DNA of 64,000 nt from Bryobacteraceae bacterium (GCA_041394945.1 JAWKHH010000005.1:682001-746000); one strand, 5' to 3'. Shown: positions 43,822 to 54,868, counted from the first letter of the stretch. Program-made: numbers and translations. The notes: generated by a model from the letters alone, not told the origin.

Positions 43822-44123
43822 TCCTCCCCTCAAAGAAATCTGTCCATCGCCCGGCCTGTCTTGCCCGCTTTGGAGGCCAGGTAACGATGAATCCTCGCAG
43901 GGGCTCTCGCCGCCGCCGAACGCGGTGATACTCAAATGAGGTCCGCCTTCGCCGGGCCCGCTGCAGGGCCTTCAGCCCTCCGGATCGGCGCCTTTCAAGG
44001 TCCGTCCCGCCCGCGGCTGCCTCCGGCGCGGCCTCGAGCAGGCCCGCCAACCGGCGCCCGGCTCGTCCGGACGTCGCGTGCGTTACCCGCTTTCCCGGAA
44101 TTGTGCCACGATGGAGCGATCCC
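43822..44123. other. Gap without a supported gene
   Basis: About 300 bases between tRNA-Ala and the GHMP kinase. Short open frames exist but none has a convincing start, ribosome site or protein-like composition. A GGAG at 44113-44116, seven bases before the kinase ATG, is the only regulatory feature I see. Confidence 0.6.
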
Positions 44124-45131
44124 ATGAGAATCCACTCGAAGTCGCCCTGCCGTGTCGACATGGCCGGCGGCACGCTCGACATCTGGCCCATCTGCCTCTA
44201 CCACGACAACGCCGTTACGGTGAACTTCGCCGTCACCGCCCACACCACGTGCACCATCACCACGCGGAATGACCGGAAGATCGTCTGCCGCTCCACCGAC
44301 CTCAATCGCGAGGAGCGCTTCGATTCCATCGACGATCTCGTCAAGGTCGGCAAATACTCGCTCGGCATCCACGGCTGGCTCCTCCGCTACTTCCGCCCCC
44401 AAACCGGACTCGAAATGGTCACCCACTCGGAGGCTCCCGCCGGCGCTGGAATCTCGGGATCCTCTTCGCTGATGATCACCGCCGGAGCCGCCCTGGACCG
44501 CCTCTGCGCAACCAGGCTGAAGCTCGAAAAGCTCCGCGAAACCGTCCAGAACATCGAGTCCCAGGTCATCCGCGTGCCCACCGGTCCGCAGGACTACTAT
44601 CCGCCCATGTACGGCGGCGTCGGCGGCATCGAACTCTCCCCGGGCGGCATCCGGCACTTCTATCTGCCCGTCGACCTCGCCGCGTTCAACTCGCGCTTCG
44701 TGCTCGCCTACACCGGCGAGCCGCGCAATTCCGGCATCAACAACTGGGAGGTGATGAAGGCGCACATCAACGGCGACAGGAAGGTGCATCGCAACTTCGA
44801 CCAGATCGCCGCCATCGCCAACGGAATGCGCGCCGCTGTCGCCAAGGAAGACTACACCGAGGCCGGCCGCCTTCTGCGCGCCGAATGGGAGCACCGCCGA
44901 AAGAACATCCCCACCATTTCCACGGACCTCATCGATCGTCTGGTGAAGGTCACCCGGCGCATCGGAGCGATCGGCGCCAAAGTCTGCGGCGCCGGCGGCG
45001 GCGGGTGCGTGTTCTTCCTCGTCGAGCCCGGCGCCAAGGCGCGCGTTGCGGCGGCAGTCGAGAAGGAAGGGGCGCGCGTGCTGCCGGTGGAGGTTGCGCC
45101 GAAGGGCGTCACCGTGAAGGTCGAGCGCTGA
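44124..45131 (+). CDS. GHMP family sugar kinase
   Basis: A 335-residue kinase of the galactokinase/homoserine/mevalonate/phosphomevalonate family. It opens RIHSKSPCRVDMAGGTLDIW (motif 1), has APAGAGISGSSSLMITAG as the ATP-binding motif 2 around residue 110, and KVCGAGGGGCVFFLVEPGAK as motif 3. The opening resembles D-glycero-D-manno-heptose 7-phosphate kinases and related nucleotide-sugar kinases. ATG 44124 is supported by GGAG. It starts a long + strand run. It probably phosphorylates a sugar or sugar phosphate for cell-envelope synthesis, but the exact sugar is unknown. Confidence 0.9.
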   Translation: MRIHSKSPCRVDMAGGTLDIWPICLYHDNAVTVNFAVTAHTTCTITTRNDRKIVCRSTDLNREERFDSIDDLVKVGKYSLGIHGWLLRYFRPQTGLEMVTHSEAPAGAGISGSSSLMITAGAALDRLCATRLKLEKLRETVQNIESQVIRVPTGPQDYYPPMYGGVGGIELSPGGIRHFYLPVDLAAFNSRFVLAYTGEPRNSGINNWEVMKAHINGDRKVHRNFDQIAAIANGMRAAVAKEDYTEAGRLLRAEWEHRRKNIPTISTDLIDRLVKVTRRIGAIGAKVCGAGGGGCVFFLVEPGAKARVAAAVEKEGARVLPVEVAPKGVTVKVER

Positions 45132-45204
45132 CGCCGGGCGCCGTCACGGGTTAATGCTTCCAACGGTTGGCCCATCCCGCTTCGCCAAGGTACAGTAAGT
45201 GTTT

Positions 45205-46986
<1,782 letters not shown>

Positions 46987-47048
46987 GGTCCGCGGCCCGG
47001 TAAGTACTGCCGGCCGGTGCTAGACTGAGAAAGAAGAGCGTCTCTATC

Positions 47049-47711
47049 ATGAAGATCTTTCTCGATACCGCTAACCTCGACGAGCTCCGCAAGGGAGCTG
47101 CGTGGGGTATCATCGACGGTGTTACCACGAACCCTTCGCTGATCGCCAAGGAAGGGATTCCCCTGAAAGAGCAGGTCCGCCGGATCTGCGACATCGTCGA
47201 CGGCGACATCAGCGCCGAAGTCGTTTCCACCGAGCATGAAGCGATGGTGGCCGAAGCCCGCTCGCTCGCCGAACTCCACAAGCACATCGTCGTCAAAGTG
47301 CCGCTGACCCGTGATGGAATCAAGACCACCGCGCTGCTGAGCAAGGAAGGCATTCGTTTCAACGTCACGCTGTGCTTTTCGCCCGGTCAGGCGCTGCTCG
47401 CCGCCAAGGCCGGCGCCTGCTACGTCAGCCCGTTTGTCGGACGCCTCGACGATATTTCGCAGGACGGTATGGACCTCATCCGCGACATCGTCCACATCTA
47501 CGACAACTACGGCTTCAAGACCCAGGTTCTGGCCGCCTCCCTTCGCTCCCCGCTCCACGTCGCGCAGGCCGCCAAAGCCGGGGCCCATGTCGGCACCCTG
47601 CCTTTCAAAGTGCTCGACATGCTCTTCAACCACCCGCTTACCGACCGTGGCCTCGATCAGTTCCTGAAGGACTACGCCAAGGCCTTCCAGGAAGCCCCCG
47701 TAGGCCGCTAG
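47049..47711 (+). CDS. fsa: Fructose-6-phosphate aldolase / transaldolase-like
   Basis: A 220-residue single-domain aldolase of the TalB/Fsa group. MKIFLDTANLDELRKGAAWG and IDGVTTNPSLIAKEG are the N-terminal signature, K83 in IVVKVPLT is the Schiff-base lysine, and FNVTLCFSPGQALLAAKAGA and SPFVGRLDD complete the barrel. Length fits the short Fsa-type class rather than the long transaldolases. It catalyses reversible aldol cleavage of fructose 6-phosphate, or transaldolase exchange; the short class includes both. Cytoplasmic, with ATG 47049 close to the 5' end of the transcript. Confidence 0.93.
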   Translation: MKIFLDTANLDELRKGAAWGIIDGVTTNPSLIAKEGIPLKEQVRRICDIVDGDISAEVVSTEHEAMVAEARSLAELHKHIVVKVPLTRDGIKTTALLSKEGIRFNVTLCFSPGQALLAAKAGACYVSPFVGRLDDISQDGMDLIRDIVHIYDNYGFKTQVLAASLRSPLHVAQAAKAGAHVGTLPFKVLDMLFNHPLTDRGLDQFLKDYAKAFQEAPVGR

Positions 47712-47740
47712 TCACGGACCGTTCGCCGAGGTAGCCGCCG

Positions 47741-48142
47741 ATGCAACCGCTCGCTCCGATATTGGGTTTGGCCGCGCTCGCCGGCCTTCTCGTCGGCTCG
47801 CTTGGATTGATCGTCATGCGCTCACGGCGCGGCCCCAATGAACGCGAACGCCGCCGCCGCCGCAACGTGTTCCGCATGGGGCGCATGGGCGACGGCATCT
47901 GCACCGACGTCCAGGGCGATATCGTCTACTACTCGTACCGCCTCCAGGGCGTCGACTACAATACATCTCAGGACGTCTCCGCGTTGCGGAATCTCGTCCC
48001 GGCCGACGGGTCCCTCATCATCGGGCCGGTCACGTTCAAATACCTGGTGCGCGAACCGGGCAATTCCATCGTCGTTTGCGAGGATTGGTCCGGGCTGCGC
48101 ATCCGGTCGAGAACCATCGTGGAAAAGGAGAGTTTCATTTGA
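47741..48142 (+). CDS. Small membrane-anchored protein of unknown function
   Basis: A 133-residue protein with one N-terminal helix (PILGLAALAGLLVGSLGLIV) followed by an Arg-rich stretch (ERERRRRRN), which orients the rest to the cytoplasm. The soluble part looks like a small beta-barrel (DIVYYSYRLQGVDYNTSQDV, GPVTFKYLVREPGNSIVVCE), like DUF3592-type or SH3-like membrane-tethered domains. I do not know the family. The stop overlaps the next start by four bases (TTGA), so the two are coupled. Confidence 0.78.
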   Translation: MQPLAPILGLAALAGLLVGSLGLIVMRSRRGPNERERRRRRNVFRMGRMGDGICTDVQGDIVYYSYRLQGVDYNTSQDVSALRNLVPADGSLIIGPVTFKYLVREPGNSIVVCEDWSGLRIRSRTIVEKESFI

Positions 48143-48513
48143 CGAATCTACGCAGGAACCTGGCCGCCGCCGCCCTCGGCCTCGCCGTCTTCGGCGCCGG
48201 CATCATGGTGGGCGCCGGTCACATCGAAAAGCCGAAATCGGTGATTCATGTGGTCACCCTCACCTGGAAGGAAGGCACAACCCCGGAACAGATCAAGAAG
48301 GCGCTCGACGGAGTCGCCAACATGAACTACCCCGGCATCAAGCGCGTCTGGCTGCGGTCCATCAAGTCGCAGACCAAGGACGCCGCCTTCGTGATGGAGT
48401 TCGAAAGCGAAAAGGCGCTCAAGGACTACGCCGATTCCGACGCGCAGAAGGAATGGTACAAGCTGTACCTGCCCATTCGCGGACAGTCGGTCACCAGCGA
48501 CATCACCAATTGA
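48139..48513 (+). CDS. Dabb (stress-responsive A/B barrel) domain protein, anchored
   Basis: A 124-residue protein. Start is TTG at 48139, supported by AAGGAG at 48125-48130 with eight bases of spacing and overlapping the previous stop. An N-terminal hydrophobic stretch (AAAALGLAVFGAGIMVGAG) is a signal or anchor. The rest is a Dabb ferredoxin-like barrel: VIHVVTLTWKEGTTPEQIKK and AFVMEFESEKALKDYADSDA, ending KLYLPIRGQSVTSDITN. Dabb domains are usually dimeric, of variable function, and here exported or membrane-linked. Function unknown. Confidence 0.85.
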   Translation: MTNLRRNLAAAALGLAVFGAGIMVGAGHIEKPKSVIHVVTLTWKEGTTPEQIKKALDGVANMNYPGIKRVWLRSIKSQTKDAAFVMEFESEKALKDYADSDAQKEWYKLYLPIRGQSVTSDITN

Positions 48514-48528
48514 TCCGGGCTCGACTCA

Positions 48529-49689
48529 TTGCCCGATCCGATCGATATTCAGCTTGACCTCGAGGCCCTCGCGGGCCTCGAGTTGTTTCTGAGCGGCGCT
48601 CTCGCCCCCGATCCCCATTTCCGTCTCGAAGGCCATCCGGCGCTCGAACCCGGCGCCCGTGTCCTCCTTCGCGACCCCAACAACGTCCGCCTCGCCGAGT
48701 TCACCGTCGAGCGCGTCGACGGCGGCGCCGCCCTCGGCCCGGTCGCCCTCATCGAGCCGCCGCGCCACGCCGACTTCGCCGCGTTCCGCCCCGCGCCGGC
48801 CGCCGTGCGAGAACGCCTCGTCGCCATGGGCGCCGTCCGCGTTGCCGCCCTCGCCGCGTCCGGATTCCTTACCGTCGACGACGAAGCGCCGCTGCGCGAC
48901 GCCGATGCCGCCGTGCTGCACATCGTGGAAGGCGGTCCCGTCGACCATTTCCCGCGAGTTCGCGCCGCGCAAATCGTCGCCGAACGCTATCTCGATCCTG
49001 CGCGGGTCATTCTCAATGTGCTCCCGCCATTGCGCACCGCCTGGCGAGACCGCGTGCTGCGAAACTACGGCGCGACCTGCATCGCTGAGCCCGCCGAAAC
49101 CGGCGCCTATCGCCCCGAAGTGGCCGCGCTGGCCGCGAGTTTCCTTCCGCCCCCGAGCGAGCGCGGTTTCTGCGTCTGGTTCACCGGCCTGCCCTCTTCC
49201 GGCAAATCGACCATTGCCGACCGCCTCGCGCTCGAGCTCCGCGAGGCCGGCCGGCGCGTCACCATGCTCGACGGCGACGTCGTCCGCATGCACCTCTCCA
49301 AGGGCCTCGGCTTTTCGCGAGAAGACCGCGATACGAACATCCGCCGCATCGGCTGGGTGGCGTCGGAAATCGTCCGCCATCACGGAATCGTCATCACCGC
49401 GGCCGTAAGCCCCTATGCCGCGAGCCGCGACGACGCCCGCCGCATGGTGGGCGACGCCGGCTTCGTGCTCGTCTACGTCTCCACTCCCGCCGAAATCTGC
49501 GAGCAGCGCGACGTGAAGGGTTTCTACGCCCGCGCCCGCGCCGGCCAGTTGACCGGCTTCACCGGCGTCGACGATCCCTACGAACCGCCCCCCAACGCCG
49601 ATCTGGTGATCGAAACCGCCGGGACCACGCCTGAATCCGCCGCCGCCGCCGTCTGGCGGTTGTTGCGGAATCGCGGCTATGTTTCGTAA
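48529..49689 (+). CDS. cysC: APS kinase with decayed ATP-sulfurylase-like N-terminus
   Basis: A 386-residue protein. The C-terminal 180 residues are an intact adenylylsulfate kinase: P-loop GLPSSGKST (220-228), VTMLDGDVVRMHLSKGLGFS, DTNIRRIGWVASEIVRHHG and RDVKGFYARARAGQLTGFTG. It phosphorylates APS to PAPS. The first 190 residues resemble the ATP-sulfurylase catalytic part of bifunctional proteins (VDHFPRVR at 138-145, LPPLRTAW, LRNYGAT), but the catalytic motifs QxRNPxHxxH, MRxAGPRE and GRDHAG are lost and the region is shortened. The apparent start is TTG 48529 with a weak ribosome site, so the start is uncertain. The kinase is likely functional; the sulfurylase half probably is not. Confidence 0.9.
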   Translation: MPDPIDIQLDLEALAGLELFLSGALAPDPHFRLEGHPALEPGARVLLRDPNNVRLAEFTVERVDGGAALGPVALIEPPRHADFAAFRPAPAAVRERLVAMGAVRVAALAASGFLTVDDEAPLRDADAAVLHIVEGGPVDHFPRVRAAQIVAERYLDPARVILNVLPPLRTAWRDRVLRNYGATCIAEPAETGAYRPEVAALAASFLPPPSERGFCVWFTGLPSSGKSTIADRLALELREAGRRVTMLDGDVVRMHLSKGLGFSREDRDTNIRRIGWVASEIVRHHGIVITAAVSPYAASRDDARRMVGDAGFVLVYVSTPAEICEQRDVKGFYARARAGQLTGFTGVDDPYEPPPNADLVIETAGTTPESAAAAVWRLLRNRGYVS

Positions 49690-49711
49690 CGAACAGTTGG
49701 TATGCTGCGTA

Positions 49712-50536
49712 ATGGGAAGTAGAATGCGCCACTGCCTCGCAATCGCGCTCCTGTTGATTCCCGCGGCGCCGGCCGACACGCCCGCTGATCTGCGAAGCCT
49801 CGTCAAGGCCTCGCTCCAAGGGCTCAATCGCGAAACCGAGCTCCGCGAAAAGTATCTTTACAACGTCTACAACGAGTCGATCGAGTTCGATTCGTCGGGC
49901 AAGACGGTGAAGCGCACCGAAACGGCCTGGGAGATGGTGGACGTCGACGGCGTGCTTCTCCGCAAGCTCACCGCGCGCGGCGGCAAGCCGATCAGTGACG
50001 CGGAGAGGGCGGCCGAAGAGACCTCGCTCAAGGCGCGCGCCGCCGAATGGAACTCCACGCCGCCAGAGGACCGGCCGAAGGCGCGCCGCGCCGAACACAT
50101 GGCGTGGCTCCAGGAGTTTCCGGAAGCGCTCGACTACACGCTCGTTGGCGATGCCAAAATGGGCGGCCGCGACGTCACCGTGCTCGCCTTCGAACCCCGC
50201 CCCGGCTACAAGCCCAGGAACATCCGCGCCCGGGTTTTCGAGAAGATGCGCGGCAAGCTCTGGATCGACAAGTCCGAGCGCGAACTGGTGCGCGTCGAGG
50301 CCGAGATGTTCGACGACGTCAACATCGCCTTCGGCTTGTTTGGCAAGATCGCCAAGGGAACGCAGTTCGCGCTCTCCCGGCGTCACGTCGGCGAGAAGGC
50401 CTGGCTGGTCGACTGGCAGCGCTTCCGCTTCGATGCGCGGATTCTGCTCGTCAAATCCATCCGCCGGCAGGAAGTGAACAAATTCGACGCTTTCCGTCCG
50501 CGCGGCGTCGAAGCCGCCCGCTTGCGAGCACAATAA
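49712..50536 (+). CDS. Exported protein of unknown function, LolA-like fold suspected
   Basis: A 274-residue protein. Start is ATG 49712 or the ATG at 49724, the latter with GGGAAG four bases upstream; both give the signal CLAIALLLIPAAPADTP. The mature chain begins with a helical section (LVKASLQGLNRETELREKYL) and then long alternating strands such as YTLVGDAKMGGRDVTVLAFE, MRGKLWIDKSERELVRVEAE and LFGKIAKGTQFALSRRHVGE, recalling LolA-like outer-membrane sorting domains. No lipobox. I cannot assign a function. Confidence 0.78.
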   Translation: MGSRMRHCLAIALLLIPAAPADTPADLRSLVKASLQGLNRETELREKYLYNVYNESIEFDSSGKTVKRTETAWEMVDVDGVLLRKLTARGGKPISDAERAAEETSLKARAAEWNSTPPEDRPKARRAEHMAWLQEFPEALDYTLVGDAKMGGRDVTVLAFEPRPGYKPRNIRARVFEKMRGKLWIDKSERELVRVEAEMFDDVNIAFGLFGKIAKGTQFALSRRHVGEKAWLVDWQRFRFDARILLVKSIRRQEVNKFDAFRPRGVEAARLRAQ

Positions 50537-50592
50537 ATCAGTTTCCACCGCCGGGCCCGCCAACCTGCTAGTCTATCGGGGAGCGCACTGTC

Positions 50593-50967
50593 ATGTTACG
50601 CCGCATCCTGACCGCCTGGGCCGCCTCGGCCGCCAGCCTCTTCCTGGTTTCCAGGATCGTCAACGGCTTTCACGTCGAAACCGCCACCGCCGCCATCCTG
50701 GCCGCCGCCGTGATCGCCGTCGTGAACGGAACCCTCGGCTCCATCGTCAAACTGATCACCTTCCCGTTCCGGCTGATGACGCTTGGCGTCCTCACTCTCG
50801 TCATCAACGCGCTCCTGTTGATGCTCTCCGCTTCGCTCGTCACCGGATTCACCATCGACACCTTCGTGGCCGCCTTCTTCGGTTCGATTCTCCTCAGCCT
50901 CGCCACCTGGCTCGCCACGTGGCTCCTCCGCATGGTCCTGCCGGAAAAGGAAGATCCCAAACCTTAG
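50593..50967 (+). CDS. PF04020-type four-helix membrane protein
   Basis: A 124-residue protein with four hydrophobic helices, matching the Phage_holin_4_2 (PF04020) family: RIVNGFHVETATAAILAAAV, NGTLGSIVKLITFPFRLMTL and TFVAAFFGSILLSLATWLAT. The family name is historical; members are widespread chromosomal proteins. The short C-terminus is charged (PEKEDPKP). No prophage genes are nearby, so I do not read it as a holin. Function unknown. Confidence 0.9.
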   Translation: MLRRILTAWAASAASLFLVSRIVNGFHVETATAAILAAAVIAVVNGTLGSIVKLITFPFRLMTLGVLTLVINALLLMLSASLVTGFTIDTFVAAFFGSILLSLATWLATWLLRMVLPEKEDPKP

Positions 50968-51030
50968 CCCGCCAAGTCCTAAGGCGTTTGATCGCCGCAG
51001 GCTCTCGACGGAACGGCCGATAAAACAAAG

Positions 51031-53427
51031 GTGAGGCCGCTCATCGCCCCGGGCGACCGCCTGAACGAGTACGAACTCGTCGCGCCGCTTGGCGCCGGCG
51101 GGATGGGCGAAGTGTACCTCGGCTGGGATCACAAACTCGAGCGCGAAGTGGCCCTGAAAACGCTGCGCGTGGAGCCGGACGAGGGATGGGAGCGCCTCGA
51201 ACGTTTCGCCGGCGAAGCCCGGTCCGCTTCGGCGCTCAGCCACCCGAACGTTGCCCAGGTTTACGCCGTGGGCCAGGACGGCGACTTCTGCTATATCGCG
51301 ATGGAGTACGTGCGCGGCGCGACCTTGCGCGGCGCGCGGCTCACGCCGGCCGAGGCGATCGAAGCCGCTATTCAGGTGGCCGACGCGCTCGACGCCGCCC
51401 ACCATGCCGGCATCATTCACCGCGACATCAAGCCCGCCAACCTCATCCGCAACGAGCGCGGCTTCGTGAAAGTGCTCGATTTCGGGCTCGCCAAGCGGAC
51501 CGGCGTCACCGGCCGCCGCCCGGCGCAAGCGGGGCTCACCGAACCGGGCATCGTGATGGGCACGCTCGGCCACATGAGCCCGGAGCAACTGCTGGGCGAG
51601 GCGGTCGATCATCGCACCGACATCTTCTCGCTGGGCGTGGTGCTCTACCAGTTGCTCACCGGCAAGCTGCCCTACGCCGCGGCCTCCTTCGAGGACGCCC
51701 TGGCGGCGTTGTCGGCGGCGACGCCCCGCGATGAGCTGGCCCGCGGGCTTGGCGGCTCGGCCATGGTCGCTGCGGCCGGACGAGTGGCGCTGGCGGCCAT
51801 CGAGCGCGATCCGGACCGGCGCTACCAGACCTCCGCCGCGATGGCCGCCGATCTGCGGGCCGTGCTGGCCCAAGAGCGGCCCATGCCGCCCGATCCGTCC
51901 ACGGTGCGCCTCGCGCCGGACGCCAACGCGCAAGCCGCCACGAATGCCCGACAGGCCATCCGCCACTCGCGCCGGCAATGGGTGGCGGCCGCCGGCGCGG
52001 CGTTGACCTTCGGCGGCTGGGCCGGATCGCGCTGGTATCGGGAGTGGCGGATTCCCGGTGGCCCGGTGAGCTCGATCGCCGTCGTCCCCTTCCATGCCCG
52101 CGCCATCGACGCCGAGATCGACTATCTCCGCGAAGGGATCGCCGAGGGCATCATGAACCGCCTCGAGGGAGTCCGCGGGCTGCGCGTCGCCTCGCGCGAC
52201 TCTGCCTTTCGCGTCTCCGGCATGAGCGCCATTGAAGCCGGGCGGTCGCTTGGCGTGCGCGGTGTGGTGGTGGGCGCGATTCGAGCCGTGGAAGGGAAGC
52301 TCCTTGTCACCGCCGAACTGGTCGACGCGAAGAGCGGAGACCGGCTGTGGGGCGGGGAATTTCAAGGCGCGCCCGGTGACGTACTCGGCATCCGCGAAGC
52401 CATCGCCGGCAACATCGCCGGAAAGCTCCAACTGACGCTTGCTTCCGGCGCCGGAGGGCTCGCCCCGGCGCGTGAAACCGGCGACCCGCGCGCCCACGAT
52501 CTCTACCTGCGCGCGAAGTTCCATGCGTCCCGGCTCGATGGAGCCGAGATCGCCCGCGGCATCGCGCTCTTCGAACAGTCGATCGCCCTGGACCCCACCT
52601 ACGCGCTCGCCCACGCCGGGCTCGCCGAAGCGCACCTGCTCGCCGCGGACCTGTTCGTGCCCGCCGCCGGCGCGCTCCCGAAAGCCCGCGTCGCGGCGAC
52701 GATGGCGCTCGCCGCCGATCCGCAACTGGCCGAAGCCCACGTTGCCACCGCCATGGTCCTGATGCACCAGGATCTGGCGTGGCCGGAAGCCGAATCGAGC
52801 CTGCGCCGCGCCATCGATCTCAACCCGGGACTCGCCAACGCGCATGGGTTCCTCGGTTGGGTGCTCGGCGCCACCGGCCGGACGGCCGACGGTGTCGCAG
52901 CCAACCGTCGCGCTGTCGACCTCGAGCCCCGCTCCCCGCTCACACACTCGCTACTCGCCGCGAATCTCTACTACGCGAAAGACCACGCCGGCTCGTTCGA
53001 TCAGGCCGGCAGCGCGCTGGCGATTGACGCCGCCTACCCGTTGGCGCTCATGTGGCGCGGCCTCTCGATGATCGCGCGCGGATGGCCGGGGCTGGTAGCC
53101 GGGCGGCTCGAGGAGGCGAGGAAGTCCAACAAGGCTCCCCTGCTGCTTGCGGCGCTCGCGCGCGCCTACGCCGCGTCCGGCAAGCGCGAGAAGGCCCTCG
53201 CTGTCCTCGGCGAACTCGGCAGCGGCGCCGCCGCGGTCCACGTCTCGCCGATCCTCATCGCCGCCGTCCACGCCACGCTCGGCAACCGCGATGCCGCGCT
53301 CGACTGGCTCGAGCGCGCCTACGAGGCCCGCTCGAAGCTGCTGATGTGGTTGAAACTCGACCCGGCCTGGGATCCCGTCCGCGGGACCGAACGCTTCCGC
53401 GTGCTGGTCGCCAAGGTCCATTTGTGA
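51031..53427 (+). CDS. Ser/Thr protein kinase with TolB-like and TPR regions
   Basis: A 798-residue eukaryote-like kinase with GTG start. The kinase domain is intact: Gly loop GAGGMGEVYL (21-30), K43 in ALKTLR, HRDIKPANL (H130), DFGLAK (D150), GTLGHMSPEQLLGE. A single membrane helix lies about residue 325 (WVAAAGAALTFGGWAGS). Beyond it is a FlgO/TolB-N-like region (SIAVVPFHARA, DYLREGIAEGIMNRLEGVRG) and then TPR-like units (ALDPTYALAHAGLAEAHLLA, DLNPGLANAHGFLGWVLGAT). It would sense through the outer part and phosphorylate cytoplasmic targets; common in Acidobacteria. Confidence 0.95.
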   Translation: MRPLIAPGDRLNEYELVAPLGAGGMGEVYLGWDHKLEREVALKTLRVEPDEGWERLERFAGEARSASALSHPNVAQVYAVGQDGDFCYIAMEYVRGATLRGARLTPAEAIEAAIQVADALDAAHHAGIIHRDIKPANLIRNERGFVKVLDFGLAKRTGVTGRRPAQAGLTEPGIVMGTLGHMSPEQLLGEAVDHRTDIFSLGVVLYQLLTGKLPYAAASFEDALAALSAATPRDELARGLGGSAMVAAAGRVALAAIERDPDRRYQTSAAMAADLRAVLAQERPMPPDPSTVRLAPDANAQAATNARQAIRHSRRQWVAAAGAALTFGGWAGSRWYREWRIPGGPVSSIAVVPFHARAIDAEIDYLREGIAEGIMNRLEGVRGLRVASRDSAFRVSGMSAIEAGRSLGVRGVVVGAIRAVEGKLLVTAELVDAKSGDRLWGGEFQGAPGDVLGIREAIAGNIAGKLQLTLASGAGGLAPARETGDPRAHDLYLRAKFHASRLDGAEIARGIALFEQSIALDPTYALAHAGLAEAHLLAADLFVPAAGALPKARVAATMALAADPQLAEAHVATAMVLMHQDLAWPEAESSLRRAIDLNPGLANAHGFLGWVLGATGRTADGVAANRRAVDLEPRSPLTHSLLAANLYYAKDHAGSFDQAGSALAIDAAYPLALMWRGLSMIARGWPGLVAGRLEEARKSNKAPLLLAALARAYAASGKREKALAVLGELGSGAAAVHVSPILIAAVHATLGNRDAALDWLERAYEARSKLLMWLKLDPAWDPVRGTERFRVLVAKVHL

Positions 53428-53455
53428 GTCGCGGCAGCCGCTGACGCCGCCCGCC

Positions 53456-54868
53456 TTACGCCTTGGCCCGCGCCGCCCGCCACCCCGCGTCCAGCACCGC
53501 CCGCATCCGCTTCAACTCCGCCCCGTGCTTCGCGTCCCCCGCCAGGTTCGTGTACTCCCGCGGATCCGTCTTGTGGTCAAACAACTCCTCGGCCGGATAC
53601 GGACCCGTCCACCGGATATACCGGTAGCGATCGTTCACCACCCCGTGACCCCGGATGCCGTCCGGCGCGGTCACCGTGCTGAACGCGGCCTGCTTCCACG
53701 GTCGCGACGGATTGTCGAGCAGCGGAACCAGGCTCTGGCCCTCGAGCGCCGTCCGCGTCGGAACGCCGCCCAACTCCGCCACCGTCGGATAGATATCCAC
53801 GAACTCCACCAGGGACCGCGTCGACTTGCCGTTCCCCCGCCGTCCCGCCGCCGAAACGATCAGCGGCGCCCGCATCGATTCCTCGAACAGGCTCCGCTTG
53901 TGCCACCGATGATGTTCTCCCAGGTGCCATCCGTGATCGCCCCAGAACACCACCACCGTATTGCGCCGCTGGCCGGTCTTCTCCAGATGATCGAGCACGC
54001 GGCCGAGCTGCCAGTCCATATACGAGACCGACGCGTAGTACGCGCGGATGGCCTCTTTCCGCTCCGCCTCGTTCATCCCCATGTCGCGGGCGCGCGTGTT
54101 GATCGCGATCTCGCTCGCCTGCGGAATGTCGTCGAGATCGCCGGGAGGGTTCACCACCGGACGGATCGAGCTGAGCGGATAGAGATCGAAAAATCGCGCC
54201 GGCGCCACGTGCGGCAGGTGCGGCCGCAGATATCCGAGCCCCAGGAACCACGGCTTGCCTTTCGTGTTCGAAATCGTCTCAAGCGCGATCTCGGTGGCGC
54301 GCTCGTCGGCCTGGTCCTTCCCTTCGCCCGAAAACGCCACCCAATCCCACCGCGCCTTGCGTCCCGCGGTGATGTTCCGCCCTTCGCCCTTCGTATGCTG
54401 CTCGGCGCCGGGCGGGCTGATCGACACGTCCCAGCTCGGCGGATCGTCCCACTTGTTCGTGCCCACCGAGCCCGGCACGTCCATGTGATACATCTTGCCC
54501 GCGCGCACCGAGCGCCAGCCTGCCTCGCGGAACAGTTGCGGCAGCGTAACCGCGTCCGGCATGGTGTCGCGCACCGCGATCTGGTTGTCGAACACCTTGG
54601 TCGTATCCGGCCGCATGCCCGTGAGCAGCGATACGCGGCTCGGTCCGCACACGGGGTACTGGCAGTAGGCGCAGTCGAACCGGATGCCGGACGCCGCCAG
54701 CCGGTCCACGTTCGGCGACTTGACGATCGGGTGCCCGTAGCAGCCGAGCGCGTGATTCATATCGTCGGAGGCGACGAACAGAATGTTCGGACGCTCCCGC
54801 GCCGTCTTCTGCGCCAGGAGCAGCGTGGGCGCTGAGATCGAGGATGCGAGAAACTGCCGGCGGTTCAT
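53456..54868 (-). CDS. Sulfatase family protein (iduronate-2-sulfatase-like)
   Basis: A 470-residue Tat-exported sulfatase; I start at MNRRQFLASSISAPTLLLAQ (54868), though an ATG four codons upstream is possible. NILFVASDDMNHALGCYGH holds the metal Asp pair, C74 in CGPSRVSLLTG is the formylglycine site, and VVVFWGDHGWHLGEHHRWHK and NDRYRYIRWTGPYPAEELFD match the iduronate-2-sulfatase-like group, as does the paralogue at 17441. Convergent with the kinase gene with a 28-base gap. Substrate unknown. Confidence 0.95.
   Translation of the reverse strand: MNRRQFLASSISAPTLLLAQKTARERPNILFVASDDMNHALGCYGHPIVKSPNVDRLAASGIRFDCAYCQYPVCGPSRVSLLTGMRPDTTKVFDNQIAVRDTMPDAVTLPQLFREAGWRSVRAGKMYHMDVPGSVGTNKWDDPPSWDVSISPPGAEQHTKGEGRNITAGRKARWDWVAFSGEGKDQADERATEIALETISNTKGKPWFLGLGYLRPHLPHVAPARFFDLYPLSSIRPVVNPPGDLDDIPQASEIAINTRARDMGMNEAERKEAIRAYYASVSYMDWQLGRVLDHLEKTGQRRNTVVVFWGDHGWHLGEHHRWHKRSLFEESMRAPLIVSAAGRRGNGKSTRSLVEFVDIYPTVAELGGVPTRTALEGQSLVPLLDNPSRPWKQAAFSTVTAPDGIRGHGVVNDRYRYIRWTGPYPAEELFDHKTDPREYTNLAGDAKHGAELKRMRAVLDAGWRAARAKA

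Noticed and set aside
43653..43928. Open frame running through tRNA-Ala
   Set aside because: The tRNA is unambiguous and a protein gene across it is not credible.
50593..50967. Prophage remnant signalled by a holin-like protein
   Set aside because: PF04020 proteins are common chromosomal genes, and no other phage gene, integrase or attachment repeat is visible.
50596..52947. Long minus-strand open frame opposite the PF04020 and kinase genes
   Set aside because: It spans two well-supported genes and their gap, and shows only low-complexity charged sequence.
53428..53456. GCGGC-A-GCCGC inverted repeat as a terminator between convergent genes
   Set aside because: The loop would be one base, which is too short for a stable hairpin, and there is no T-run.
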